A stretch of DNA of 64,000 nucleotides from Adiantum capillus-veneris (lineage: Eukaryota; Streptophyta; Polypodiopsida; Polypodiales; Pteridaceae): the NCBI GenBank assembly GCA_014529385.2, contig CM043954.1:93179247-93243246 (forward strand). Reading direction: 5' to 3'. The stretch's first letter is position 1. Each line of letters starts with the position of its first letter. Below the pieces are notes generated by a model. That model saw only the letters and a program-made list of their open reading frames with translations. It had not been told where the DNA came from and did no database searches. Shown here piece after piece: positions 11,936-22,789 of the stretch. The position numbers and the translations under genes were made by a program.

Positions 11936-12633
11936 CTACCAAAATAGACTAGTCATGCGAGGATCCCTATCGCTGACAATAGTCTTTGGCAATCCATGGA
12001 TAAGTATCTGCAAGTTACCTCGAGGGTAAAGCTTCATAGCCTTTTGCAAGGCTTCATACAATCCTGCTTCAAACTTACGCATCTTCTCCGGATCTTCAAT
12101 CTTCTTGAATGGAGTGACTTTCAAGAGAACGTCCCAAAACCTATCCACATAGCGTGGAACAGTTTCGTTCACTGACTGTGAGAGTCGATCCCATTCTTTC
12201 TTTACCTCTTCCTCATAGTTTGGAGGAAGAACTGTGCGTAGAACTCCTCCTTGAAAGTAGTCCAATCTTGGGGTTTGCGTTTTTCTAGGATTAGGATTAA
12301 CCACCAACTGCTGGCGTTGCCTTTTAGGTACATGCTGACATGGCGAAGCTTGGATCTTTCTTTAAAGTTCCCTTCTGCAAATGCAACTTCAAATTGGCGG
12401 ATGAAAGCCAAAGCTTTGTCATTATCACGCCGTCCATTGTAGGTGTCGGATTTTTCATCTTTGTCTCCTGACTTGAATGTTTTCTGCTTGTGGTGCTTCC
12501 TCTTATGGTGCTCCTTCTTTCTATGCTTAAACTCCCTGTGAACATGAGTCCTTTCCCTTGAATGCACTTCTTGCTGCGACGGATTATGAAGAAATATGTC
12601 TTCTGGAGCGACTATGTCATCCAGATCCTTCAT
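11936..12633 (-). pseudogene. Gypsy D gag, frameshifted, fused to the start of integrase
   Basis: Frame 12633-12202 has a basic N-terminus with HKKEHHKRKHHKQK-type Lys/His repeats. It then has the gag core segments RHVSMYLKGNASSWW and QDWTTFKEEFYAQF. A one-base indel near 12230 moves the rest into the frame 12307-11936, which includes EEEVKKEWDRLSQ and the gag helix VPRYVDRFWDVL. After residue YPRGNLQIL the sequence passes straight into HGLPKTIVSDRDPRMTS, part of the integrase catalytic core. Protease, RT and RNase H have been deleted at this joint near 12000. An in-frame TAG at 11936-11938 closes the frame. Confidence 0.85.
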
Positions 12634-12981
12634 GAAAGAAAACTAAGGAGAATTAGGAGGATCCTGCTCTTGAACCTTTGGATTAAACTGCACATGACAT
12701 TCTGGAGGTTTCCTCTACCTCTCGTGCATGCGGGAGGTTCCAATTAAAGGATCTTTCTTTGGTTCTTGCGTCTTTGGGTTCTTCGGGATTTCTCCCGACC
12801 CTGTCGGCACTTTCTCCTTCCCTTTCTCAAGAGTAAAGAGAATCTTTTGGACTTCTGAATGGGAGAGAGCTTTTTGCAACTCTGCCACCTGCTGTTGAAG
12901 GAGAGAACTCTATCTCGCGTCCTCCCATTTCTGCAGTCTGCCAAGAGTCGTCAATCCCTTAAGAAAGAGAGAGATGACCTT

Positions 12982-12993
12982 GCTCTGATATCA
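12982..12993 (-). other. Gypsy D primer-binding site
   Basis: On the + strand it reads GCTCTGATATCA, one mismatch from GCTCTGATACCA, the tail of initiator tRNA-Met. It lies one base inside the 5' LTR, the expected place for minus-strand priming. Confidence 0.75.
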
Positions 12994-12994
12994 C

Positions 12995-14501
12995 TGTCAC
13001 AAAAATACGGAAGCGTAAACTGACTTTTAATTATATTTCAAATACTCAAGAGAATTAGAGAGAGAGAGAGGAAAAGCTTGACACTTCATTGGGGACCAGC
13101 CCCATAAAGAGATTATCTTTATTACCAAGGGAGAATCTTTATAAGCACAGGAACGGGGCAGTAGCCGTCCTCTATTCTTTCTTTTCTGCTTCTGACTGAG
13201 AGAGTGCAAGAGCTACTCTCTGAATACTGAGAGGATTTTCCCTCTGCTATGAGATTTTGGGAAGCTCTTAAAAACGAGAGTCTATCTTCCACAAAACTCA
13301 ATGGAAGATCTCGAAAAATGAGAGTCTATCTTCCGCTAAGTGTGTCTCTTTATGCATAATCATTCCTGCAACAAAAACAAGGGAGAAACATGCAAAATGC
13401 ACGCACACATGCTTGCTGTAATTTTCTGCACATAACCCGAAAATGTTACCTGAGCACCTTCCAAAGCCAAAATAGCGACCTTTTTCGCAATGGAATTGCA
13501 CCAAACTTTGTGTACGTGTAGTGTAGGTAGAGAAGAACTAGATTCCATGTGTATTTTGCTGAAATTCACCCTAAAAGAGATGATTAGGGGTTGAAAACAG
13601 AGAATTTACAGCCACCACACTCTACGAAGAGAGTGCCTGTAACTTCTCGCGATGAAACTTCACCAAAAGCTGGCTATGGCTATGAGAACCCTTGTTTTAG
13701 ACAATGGGAGCACGAGGCCACCACATATGTCACAAGGGGCTGCTCTCAAGCTTCCATGGAGAGCTTCAATGCGTAGAGCATACTCACAATAGGGGAGGTA
13801 GGAGCACTGCCAACACTGAGAAATGGGGAAGGGGGTGCTCGTATCAAGCCAGCAGGAAGAGGGAGCGCTAGGAAGAGAGAGAGGGTGAGAGTGAGAGTGG
13901 GAGAGCTAGTTTTGCATTGGTAAGTGTGCCAAGTGGCACACTTACTTAATAACTTTAAAACCATTCAACTTTCACATTTAAAAGTCCCTAGGCTATTAAT
14001 GAAATGTGCAACGTAACTCACAAATGCAAACACAGATGCTACTAATGAAATGTTAGTTGCTCCCCAGCACAATGCCGTACCGACATTGCTCTGGCATTAC
14101 TTATTCGCACTTGTCCGGCCATTTGGTCCACCGCAAATCATTTAAAATAATTTAATTGACTTATCCTAAGGCGGTAAGTAATTCAGGCGTAATTTAATTG
14201 ACTTATCCTAGGGTTACTGTTGTTCTAAGGACCCCATCTCATTCCTGTGCTTGCACTAGCGCGCGTAATTTTCTGAGCCTAAAATCTAAGGCTACTATCT
14301 ATCCCTTCATTGAAGACCCGATTTTCCCAATCACTAGGGCTCCAGGGTATTTTCTACTAGGGTCTCCCTGAGGTGCTCTGGCCCAAACTTGGGTGCACTG
14401 AGGCCCCAGAACTGCTAGATCTATTCTGATGTGCACACAACTAATTAGATAATTCTTTTCTCGTAAATAATTAATTATTTACAAAGTCTGACATAGTTAT
14501 A
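12995..14501 (-). repeat. Gypsy D 5' LTR
   Basis: This LTR runs from TGTCACAAAAATACGG to GACATAGTTATA on the + strand, 1507 bp. The terminal CA has become TA. It is the 5' LTR because the element reads on the - strand. Confidence 0.9.
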
Positions 14502-14506
14502 GCTGG

Positions 14507-15431
14507 ATAGCCCTTGAAGGCTAGGACTGAGCCTGAGGTGTAGGTCGGGGTCTCCTCCGTGGACAGGCCTTCACAAGATGGCCCATTTGACGACAAATAA
14601 AACACTGATTCGGGAGGCGCGAAGACTCAACGCTCTGATGGAACCAACCTCCACTCACGACAGGTAGTAGGATGACCTTCGGGAGAGTGTGGGTGTCCTG
14701 AATCAAAACACGTACTATGGGGATGGTGGCCGCCTTGGCAACTACAGAGGCTGCCGTGCGAGGTGTCTCTAGGGCAGTCCCAATCTCTGAGCCTATGCTA
14801 GAAAGGAGCGGAAGGTGCTCTTTCTGCAGGCCGGAGAAGCAGACTGAGATGGGCAAGTCTACCTCCTTGACAAGAACGTCGATAGCTGGGTCGAAACCAT
14901 GGCACCACTGTCGAAAGTGTGAGCGAACTGCTCGGATGGCCAGGGGGCTCATCGCAATGACCTTGGACGCCATCTCGGGAGTGTCAAACTCTATCTGGTA
15001 GTAGCCACGCCCAAGAAGCTGAACATCGAGAATCTTGCCCACCTCGGCTAGAAGACGGGCCTGAAGAAGATCACGCACCTCTCCTCTGCTAGGTCGGGTG
15101 CCGATGATCTTGCAGATGACGGAAGTCGCTTGGAGGCGCTCCACCTCTGCGGCTAGGCTCGCTTGCTTTGTTGGCGAGAGAGCAAGTCGGATGGTGGGCT
15201 CTGCAGGTCGGGCGAGGGGGGGGGGAGTGTGCGAGCAGGGGGGGAGTGGGGGAGCGGGCTGAGCAGGATGCTCGCTGGGCGCAGGCACAATAGCGCGCAG
15301 CTGCAGCATGCAGGCAAGGCAGGCGGGGGGTAGCGCACAGTAGGGTAGGCGCGCAGCATGAGGGCGGGGGAGGGAGAGCTAGCGATGGTGAGAGGGGGGT
15401 GTGCGGGAGCAGCAGCGAGCGTCAAACACAA
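14507..15431 (-). pseudogene. LINE 1 ORF1, N-terminal part (DUF4283-like region plus zinc knuckle)
   Basis: The frame 15309-14521 encodes a Pro-rich N-terminus and then a plant-LINE ORF1 (DUF4283-like) region with the motif GRGYYQIEF, followed by WCHGFDP. It ends in a CCHC knuckle, CFICRQMGHLVKACP. ORF1 proteins of this type bind the element RNA. Upstream sequence to about 15431 is Pro/Ala-rich in another frame. A TAG at 14521-14523 interrupts the frame after the knuckle. A few codons later the coding sequence is cut by Gypsy D and resumes at 9556 in the same frame once the insert and one target copy are ignored. Confidence 0.8.
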
Positions 15432-15927
15432 AGGAAGTCTAGTTATCGTCTATGGCTTTGGACAGTGGCTGCCTAGACATTGTGGGAACGAAGACTCACT
15501 GGGGTTTTTAAAAAAAAAGGCCATATTGAGTTAATAAAAGAAAATTTTGTGAGACTAAGGGAGTCGATGCCGTCATAAGGTGTGCAGGTGTGCATGGCAT
15601 CTGGGGAGTGATGAGCCGCCAAGCCTGGCATGGAGTGCATGCAAGGACGGCGCTACTGCAGTTTTTGGGAATGTATGGCAAGCTGGGGAGATAAGTGTGC
15701 GATGCTGTGAGCAGAAGAAGGGGGCATACATGCGCAAGGAGGCAAAAAAGGGTACGTTACTGGCTACAGGCAGGGCGTGCCTTGGGATTGCAGAGGAGAG
15801 CATGAAAGAAGAGGGAGGCACGACCGCAGGGTGCTGCAGGTGGAGGCCGAAGCAAAGGAGAGCTGAGCTACTGGTTGACGCCTTGCTCTTGTCATTGGCA
15901 GAAGGATGGATATTTTAAGGCAAATCA

Positions 15928-15928
<1 letters not shown>

Positions 15929-15979
<51 letters not shown>
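15929..15979. repeat. 51-base poly-G homopolymer
   Basis: An uninterrupted run of 51 G in otherwise mixed sequence just upstream of the LINE 1 5' end. It has clear G-quadruplex potential. The exact length should be treated as uncertain, since such runs assemble poorly. Confidence 0.85.
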
Positions 15980-15980
15980 C

Positions 15981-17157
15981 TACTACAGTTGAGAAGGGGG
16001 ACTGTGCGCTATTGAAGAGCTGCCAAGGGGTGTGCAGGGGTGATAGAGCACAAAGGGTGTGCAGGAGAAGACAGCGGCCAAGGGTGTGCAGGAAAAGAGG
16101 GCGGATCCTCTGCCGTCAAGACTACCAAGGGCTGCCAACCGACGTCTGTTTCTGCTCCTTTCTCTCTACCATCTCTCACAGCTAGAGGCCCCGTGCCTTC
16201 TAGGCTCACCTCACAAACACATATCCTCCAACACCGCACCGGCTGACCAGTTTTGACATCTGTCAGCAATGGTATTTTTTCAACTATGGCTTTATAAATA
16301 TTTGTTCATGTCAATTCATCATCCCAAGTTTGGCCTCCTTGAGGCAGCTTTTGTCCAGAAATATCTGTGTGTGTCATCAACAAACTGAGTGCTCTCCCTG
16401 GAGTGGTGTTGCGGCTTAAGCTCCAGCCTTTGGTAAAGGGAATGGATCGTCCACTCTATATCCAAAGCTTAGGACGGAGTACTAGTCCGTTTTCCTCTTG
16501 TGCAGTCCCCTCGACTAACATGTAATGCCTACATTCAAGAAGGGGCCTGCCTTAGCTTTTCCTCAGTGTGAGTAACATTCACTATGACCCCATCTTTAGT
16601 GGTCTTCCCCTTCCTCCAATATCTTCACCTCCTTCCTCTTTCTCCCTTTTTGTTGCGACCACCATTCACTCATGCTTCTTTACTGCCTCAATTTTCTTGT
16701 CACCTCTTCCCACACCCTAGATGTCTTCCATGTTGTTGTTGACTCGTATCTTCTTATGCAAGCTCTTCTATACCTTTGTTCTCTTTCTCGAGCCCCGGAT
16801 CCTCCTTTCCATCTTGCTAATCATTTGGTCATGCAACTTTTTCGTCGACCTCTTTTCTTTTTCCTAGACAATGGGTATCATCCTTTTTCTGGCTTCATCC
16901 TTATGGAAATCTTCAATGTTGACTCTACCCTGCTGTCAAGAGCCCTATATCGAGAGCCCATTTACCTTTTGTTCATACCTTTGCAGAGTCTTGTTTCCTG
17001 GTCTGCTGCTGTGTTAGTGTGAGCTCATCAACCACCTATAATTTCACCTTGCACACCCTTCAATAGTACACAGATGTGTTTGAAGACATGAACATATTGT
17101 GGAACCTTTTTTCAAGAACCTGCTTTGTGCTAATATTAAGCTGTTGTTGCTTTTTAG
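15981..17157. other. Intergenic or intronic stretch upstream of the USP exons
   Basis: There are no convincing coding features. GGGTGTGCAGG-like short repeats occur at about 16025-16095. The rest is pyrimidine-rich with scattered short ORFs. It may be part of a long intron of the USP gene, since the first visible USP exon starts with a clean acceptor at 17156-17157. Confidence 0.4.
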
Positions 17158-18322
17158 CAATGGCAATGATGTATCATTAAAGGTGCAGAACAATATGATC
17201 GGGCCTCCTTTTGTTACACCGATTCCCAAAGCAGGTTTAGAGAAAGGGTCAGATTTACTGAGGGTTTTTGAAACCCTTTTAAGGCCATTTAAAAATGGGA
17301 ATGACAACAATGAAGGTATGCACATGCTGGACTTCAACCAGTATTTGGGGAGCAGTGGAACAGCTTCTAGTTCAGATTTGGGATTTTGTCAGAATCGTGG
17401 CCTGTTTAAATTTTGGTTTGCACAGACCAGTTGTATGGATAATCTTGTGCTAATAGATTTGTCCAAGCTTCTTCCTTCTGTCTTCCATTCATCGCAGCCA
17501 AATACAAAAATACACGCGGTAGTGGAATGGTCCGAGAAGGCCATGGAATTCTATGACCTCAGTCAGTTTGAAGGAATGCCAGAAGCATTTAGTTCAAAAT
17601 GTTCTATGAAGGCAGTACGGCAGGATGCGATTTCTTTGCATGGGTGTCTTGATGCCTTTGTGAAGGAGGAACCTCTGGGTCCAGAAGACAAGTGGTGGGT
17701 TTCAACTCCTGTTATGCCTCTATGCATGTAACTATGGTGTACTGACAGTATAGTGGTTGTGCCATTGATGACAGGTATTGTCCTAATTGTAAGGTCCCTC
17801 AGCAAGCAAGCAAGAAGCTGGACTTGTGGAGACTTCCAAGCATTCTTGTGTTGCATTTAAAAAGGTTCTCATTCAGCAGATACTTGAAGGACAAGCTGGA
17901 AACATTTGTCGATTTTCCCATTCACAATCTGACTCTCAGTAGGTACATGCCTAATATGACCACAGCACCTTATGAACTTCATGCAGTGATAAACCATTAT
18001 GGAAGCATGGGTGGAGGCCATTATACTGCATATGTCAAGGTATTTGTGTCAGTAAATTTGAATTTGGTGTTTCAATGCAGCTCTTATGTTGTCTTCAAAA
18101 ACAGTTGTTTATCATGTTTGTCAAGAAAATGCTTATCGTAGTCTTTTTTGGGTTGTATAGCTCCATGATGAAAGTGGATGGTACAATTTTGATGATAGTC
18201 GAGTCTCTCCTATCAGCGAGGAAGATGTTAGGACGGCTGCAGCATATGTTTTATTTTATCGAAGAATTGAAACCGACAGCAGTGTGCCAAGGAGTTCATT
18301 GTTAGACCAAAAGAGCTGCTAA
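17158..18322 (+). CDS. Ubiquitin-specific protease (plant UBP5/8/9/10/11-like), 3' end, three exons
   Basis: This is the C-terminal part of a ubiquitin carboxyl-terminal hydrolase of the USP class, a cysteine protease that removes ubiquitin from proteins. I read exons 17158-17694, 17775-18039 and 18161-18322, each joined at gt-ag sites in matching phase, with stop TAA at 18320-18322. Exon 1 ends with the plant-typical [20 protein letters not shown]. Exon 2 opens with a zinc-ribbon half, CPNC, then [20 protein letters not shown], and ends with the His box [20 protein letters not shown]. Exon 3 gives [10 protein letters not shown] with the Asp/Asn of the triad. The catalytic Cys box and DUSP region lie further upstream and are not seen. 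Retained introns exclude a processed copy. It could be the 3' end of a gene with long introns or a truncated duplicate. Confidence 0.85.
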
Positions 18323-18651
18323 GGTGTCTGATTTCTTGCCATCATGTATGAAGAGGGGTCAACAATACGTACCAGCTGCCCTGAGCTTGATTTAAACTTG
18401 CTGATTGTGCATTCTATTCTGCATTCAGAAGGATTGCATGCTTGAAAATATTCAAGAAAGGGTATTTGTATAGCTAAAGTTGTAGACATCTATGACCACA
18501 ATCTCAAGCAGGGGCAGGTAAAATGTGATCTTCCCTTACATTTTTTTTTGTAAATCTTGTTGATTCAAATTACAAGTGGGAAACTTCAAAGCAAGGAAAA
18601 CCCACCAAGCAGAAACGATACAAAAAATGGAGCAGCATGAGGCTCCAAGGG

Positions 18652-19387
18652 CTAGAAACAGTCGAAATAAATCCTATAGGCATCAAGAGTGATGTCCCGA
18701 GCTTCATAGGCGAAATGCAACGCTTGATCCAGCAAAAATTTGAAGTAGGGAAACGGGTCAAGAGCAATGCCTGGAAACATCAAGGAGTTGCAATGGTGCC
18801 AATTAGTCCACAGAACCCAAAATCTGACCCAGCCAAAAAAGACTGCAAACTGAGACTGTAGAGATTGAAGCTCCCCAAAAAGCCAAAACTGTCTGTGGAA
18901 AGTGGTGGGGGGAAAACGTAACTGAAGAGCAGCCGGTACCTGCTGAATGAAGGACCGGGAGCATTGACAGCCCCACAATAAGTGCGGAAATTTGAAGTAG
19001 GGAAACGGGTCACCAGTTATGCCTTGAAACATCAAGGAGTTGTGATGGTGCCAAATGGTCCGCAGAACCCAAAATCTGACCCAGCCAAAAAAGACTGCAA
19101 ACTGAGACTGTAGGGACCAAAGCTCCCCAAAAAGCCAAAACCGTCTGTGGAAGTGGCAGAGGGAAAACGTAACTGAAGAGCAGCCGACACTTGCCGAATG
19201 AAGGACCGGGAGCATCGACAGCCCCACAATAAGTGCGGCATCTAAGACAACAAGAAGGCGCAATATGCTGAGCGTGCAACAAGCTGCCAACAGGTAAAAC
19301 TCCCACCAAGTCGCGCCACAAGAAAATACGTTCCTTCAAAGGTAGATGACTCTGCCAGATACTAGCCAAGGTTCGCTTCCACCACAA
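18652..19387 (-). pseudogene. LINE 2 zf-RVT-like tail
   Basis: Frame 19387-19010 begins WWKRTLASIWQSHLPLKERIFLWRDL, the conserved segment before the zinc tail of plant LINE ORF2, and then has CCLRCRTYCGA. The following Trp/Phe-rich part (GSDFGFCG) appears twice because of a tandem duplication. Confidence 0.7.
18740..19235. repeat. Tandem duplication of about 247 bp in LINE 2
   Basis: The block from TTTGAAGTAGGGAAACGGGTC to CCCCACAATAAGTGCGG occurs at about 18740-18985 and again at 18988-19235, with a few substitutions. It duplicates the zf-RVT-like tail. Confidence 0.85.
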
Positions 19388-19390
19388 GGC

Positions 19391-20660
19391 TTATTTGGAG
19401 AGGGACCACAGCTGATTACCATGCCTACATGCATCAGATTGTAATAAAGCATAAACATTGGTAGTAGAAATGCAGTCCAGCCTCAAGTCAGCAAGCTTCC
19501 AACCAGAAAAATGCGAGTCCACATTCAAAGGAGGAATAGGGGGAAATCTCCTGTTAGAGAGAAGAGTAATGGTGTAGACGCCATAGTACCCAATCCAATT
19601 TATGCGCAGCCGATACATTCGAGGCCAACTGATAACCCAAATGGCGAACTATGACATGCGGAGGAACAATCTCCCCTGGCCGTAATAGTTTATGCCAATC
19701 ATACTCATTCAAAGGGAATAACTTGGATTTGGGAAAATTGACTTTGAGGCCTGCCGCCAATCCAAACAAGTGAAGAGTATGCATAATCAGTTCAACATTG
19801 TCAAAGTGATTGTGAGGCATAAACAAAGAGTCATCTGCATAGGCGTGACCAACAAAATGCTTCCCCAATAGAAACTCGAGACCATGAAATCGACCATAAG
19901 AAATCAAGAAATCCAGATACACAAGCAAGGGATTAGAAGCGATTGCATAGAGCAAAGCACTGAGAGGACAACCTTGCCTTACCGATCGTCCCAAAGGCCA
20001 AGGGTCTGTGAGAAATCATCCAACAAACACGCAAAAGAACTATGTGCATACAAGAAAAAGACGACACAAGAAAGCTTGGCCCCAAGCCCAATTGTTTCAC
20101 AACGTCTGCAATGTAGTCCCAAAGAACAATCTCAAAAGCCTTTGCAATGTCAACCTGCATAACCAATACATCCTGTTGAGTTTATTTCGCATATTCCGTG
20201 CCTATGATGATATTGGCCAGATTGTCAGTAATTTGACGGCACGGAATAAAGCCATATTGAGATTGATGTAGGTCTTTATGCAGAAAGCCCTAAAGACAAT
20301 TAACAATCATTTAAGCCATCAATTTATATACCACATGCACGAGTGTAATTGGTCTCCAATGAGAGAACTTTTCACATAGTGCTTGCTTATGTATCAACTT
20401 GAGGAGGCCTTCTTTCCGAGAGGAGGGCAAGTGCTGCTGCTCCCGGGTCGTATTCATCATTATCAACAATGGCATTTTCAAGTCATCCCAAAAAGGCAAG
20501 AAAAATTCCACAGTAAGGCCATCCGAACCAGGTGCTTTCCAACGGCCCAAATCAAGTAGGTTGGCATACAATTCCGACTTAGTAAAAGCAACCTCCAAGT
20601 CTTGAGCCCGTTGAATCGAAAGAATGGGAGTAACATGCAAAAGAAACAAGCGATGTGCTT
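19391..20660 (-). pseudogene. LINE 2 reverse transcriptase
   Basis: Four frames carry RT motifs in order. Frame 20649-20311 has GRWKAPGSDGLTVEFF and FSHWRPITLVHVVYKLMA. Frame 20166-19933 has QVDIAKAFEIVLWDYI. Frame 19994-19554 has RSVRQGCPLSALLYA and AYADDSLFM, the active-site box. A short run follows with VIVRHLGYQLA. Several frameshifts separate them. The RT follows the ORF1 zinc knuckle without an endonuclease. Confidence 0.82.
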
Positions 20661-20733
20661 CGCAAGCTTTCTATGTGGGGGGTAAAGGAGCCTCAAAGAT
20701 CTTGCCATAATGAGACTATAGAACCTGAGCCAG

Positions 20734-21215
20734 CTACGGTACGGATTGCATATGACCAAATTTGCCACAATGAAAACAAGAATTTGCAAATTTATCCCAT
20801 TTAAGCTTGACAGGGCGCTTTTCGACCACCGGATCCCCAGAATCAACTGCAATGACTGTTGGAGTGGGGATGTACGTGTCCCACAAGATGCAGAAACGAT
20901 TGGTGTTTGCCTCCAACTTGAAGGACAAATGACCTTACCCAGCTGAGTAGTCAACAAGGGAAGAAAGTGACGCCAAGTGTGGGAAAATCCACCACCTCAA
21001 CCCAAACAGGACACTTATGACGAATAAGACTCTAATAGTCTTTGATGAGAGCCCAAGGCAAAACATGAGTCATTTGCGTATTGAAAAAGAGAGGAGACAT
21101 TTCAAGCAATGCATCTCGAGCATCCATATCTGTAAATAGCACTTCGTAAAATCCTCTCGCTCCAAAGTAAACTCCTCGAACTGCTTGCCTCTTGAGCAGA
21201 GAATCAATCCTGAGC
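20734..21215 (-). pseudogene. LINE 2 ORF1 remnant (DUF4283-like, zinc knuckle)
   Basis: In - strand frames, 21170-20990 includes a segment like RGFYEVLF, then LEMSPLFFNTQM and HVLPWALI, the pattern of the DUF4283 region of plant LINE ORF1. An in-frame TAG follows. The frame 20928-20734 continues with SFKLEANTNRFC and ends with CFHCGKFGHM, the first part of a CCHC knuckle, in which the last Cys is lost (SVP). Confidence 0.65.
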
Positions 21216-22735
21216 AGTAGGCATTTTGCCCTAGAAGAAGAGAATCACCGCATTAAGAGCAACAGGATCCATGAGCTCCGGGACAGGAATACGCACTTCC
21301 ATGACAACAGCAGGCCCTTCCCATGCTCGGTGTGCATCCTCGAAATCCTCATAAAGATAGTCTTTCACAATGGTGTTTGGCCAACAATATATCTCATGCT
21401 CTCCGTGTAATAGACTATGTTTGGTTAGTTTGCTAGGTTTTTTATGATGTCTGTGTGATTCCCTTTTAAGTTAAACTTATGGGGTATACATCACATTGAG
21501 ACCACTCATGCGCTTACAGATTTTTTTACTAGGAGTGTAGGAGACCCTCTCATTGAGTTAGAAGCACCTTCCTTAGAAGATCGTCAAAGGTGATACTCAA
21601 GACTCCAATTAAATGAAAGGAGGTTGTAGAGATTGAGGGAACCTCACAATAAGAGTCGTGCTCCATTGGCCAACTTGTCTTCTTGACTAAACATGCTCCT
21701 ATCTATGTGGCTATCAAGACAACTTTATGCTTCAGGTGCACAAAGATCTCTGTATAATGAGTAAGTACCCCATGATGCGCTTTATGAGAGAGACCTTAGA
21801 TGAGCATCCCTAGGATGGAGCACAGAATTTGACAACCTTTTGAGCAAACAATTGTGACATCACAACCGTTTTGGTTTTGAATGTTATACTATGTTATCCG
21901 TAAAATTCATGGTCGTACTTTAGACCCAGGTGGTCCCTCATCAAAAGCTCCCCCCCTTGGATTTCAATAGGAAGGATGAATGGGATGCCCTAACCACACT
22001 AGATATCTATTGTGACATCTATTACACATTTTACACCATGCTGATATGATTTCCAAAGCTTTATACCTCCTCACACACCATGGTTTTATGACTTGGAAAG
22101 TGGTTGCTACTTTTACAGTTCATGAGGCACACACTTGTGTGGGGTGGCAAGCAACACCATTTTTAGTCTTCAAGCTGCACATACAATATTTATAGACAAG
22201 ACATTCTTGATATGCCACTTGCCATTGTGCATGATTCAAAAAATGCAACCACAAGTTGTAGTCTTAAGGTAAATTTGACGCATTACTCAATGCATGATTT
22301 GGAGGGCTTGACTAATTTGCTCATGAAATTTGATGTTAATGAATGAAGGATGTGGAGGGCTTCTAAACGTAGATGTTGTGAAAATATCTCTTTGACCGCC
22401 ACTTTGCTAGATATATGCTCAAAGATTTACATAGCCAGTGGGATATATATGATAGCTCCTCTAAGGCAACAAGGAGCATAAATTCTCATTTTGCAGATGT
22501 TAAAATTGCACTCCAGAGTTCACTTTGGTTGAGGGCCATGTCACATGGCATAGCTCCCACCATTTTAGTTCATTCTACTAGGAGGGTTCCCATAACCTTT
22601 AGCATCATGGGTTTACTACATTTCTGTACATCCTCTTGGAGGTGGGCTTGGTAGAGCATCCTAGAGCTCCATGAGTACACAAAACACATCAACTTATTTT
22701 CTATTAGAAAAATAAATAAAGACCTTTTTTGAGAC

Positions 22736-22738
<3 letters not shown>

Positions 22739-22784
<46 letters not shown>

Positions 22785-22789
22785 GAGAG
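22739..22789. repeat. (GA)n microsatellite
   Basis: About 50 bp of GA repeats with one TA interruption near the end. Confidence 0.95.

Larger units (their letters stand above)
9562..14501 (-). mobile_element. Gypsy D: internally deleted Ty3/Gypsy retrotransposon inside LINE 1
   Basis: Two direct LTRs of about 1.5 kb (9562-11071 and 12995-14501) flank a 1.9-kb interior on the - strand. The 5-bp target duplication GCTGG lies on both sides (9557-9561 and 14502-14506). A primer-binding site complementary to initiator tRNA-Met lies inside the right LTR and a purine tract inside the left one. The interior holds gag joined directly to the integrase core, so protease, RT and RNase H are missing. It could only have moved with proteins from another element. 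Removing the insert plus one GCTGG restores the LINE ORF1 frame. Confidence 0.92.
1557..15480 (-). mobile_element. LINE 1: decayed non-LTR retrotransposon, split by Gypsy D
   Basis: Reading right to left on the - strand, the parts come in the usual plant L1-type order. They are an ORF1 with a DUF4283-like region and a CCHC zinc knuckle, an AP-type endonuclease, a reverse transcriptase and a zf-RVT-like Cys/His tail. A T run at about 1557-1568 on the + strand is the likely poly(A) tail. The 5' end lies near 15480 and is not exactly placed. The element carries the Gypsy D insertion (9562-14501), two tandem duplications (about 2262-3651 and 7293-8240), an unexplained stretch in the endonuclease (6090-7290), and many stops and frameshifts. 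It cannot encode an intact protein. Confidence 0.85.
18541..21240 (-). mobile_element. LINE 2: decayed non-LTR retrotransposon lacking its endonuclease
   Basis: Going right to left on the - strand are an ORF1 remnant with a zinc knuckle, then directly RT motifs, then a zf-RVT-like region duplicated in tandem. A T run at 18541-18549 on the + strand is the likely poly(A) tail. The endonuclease expected between ORF1 and RT is absent, so this copy is internally deleted. It sits just past the USP stop codon, about 220 bp downstream. Confidence 0.8.
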
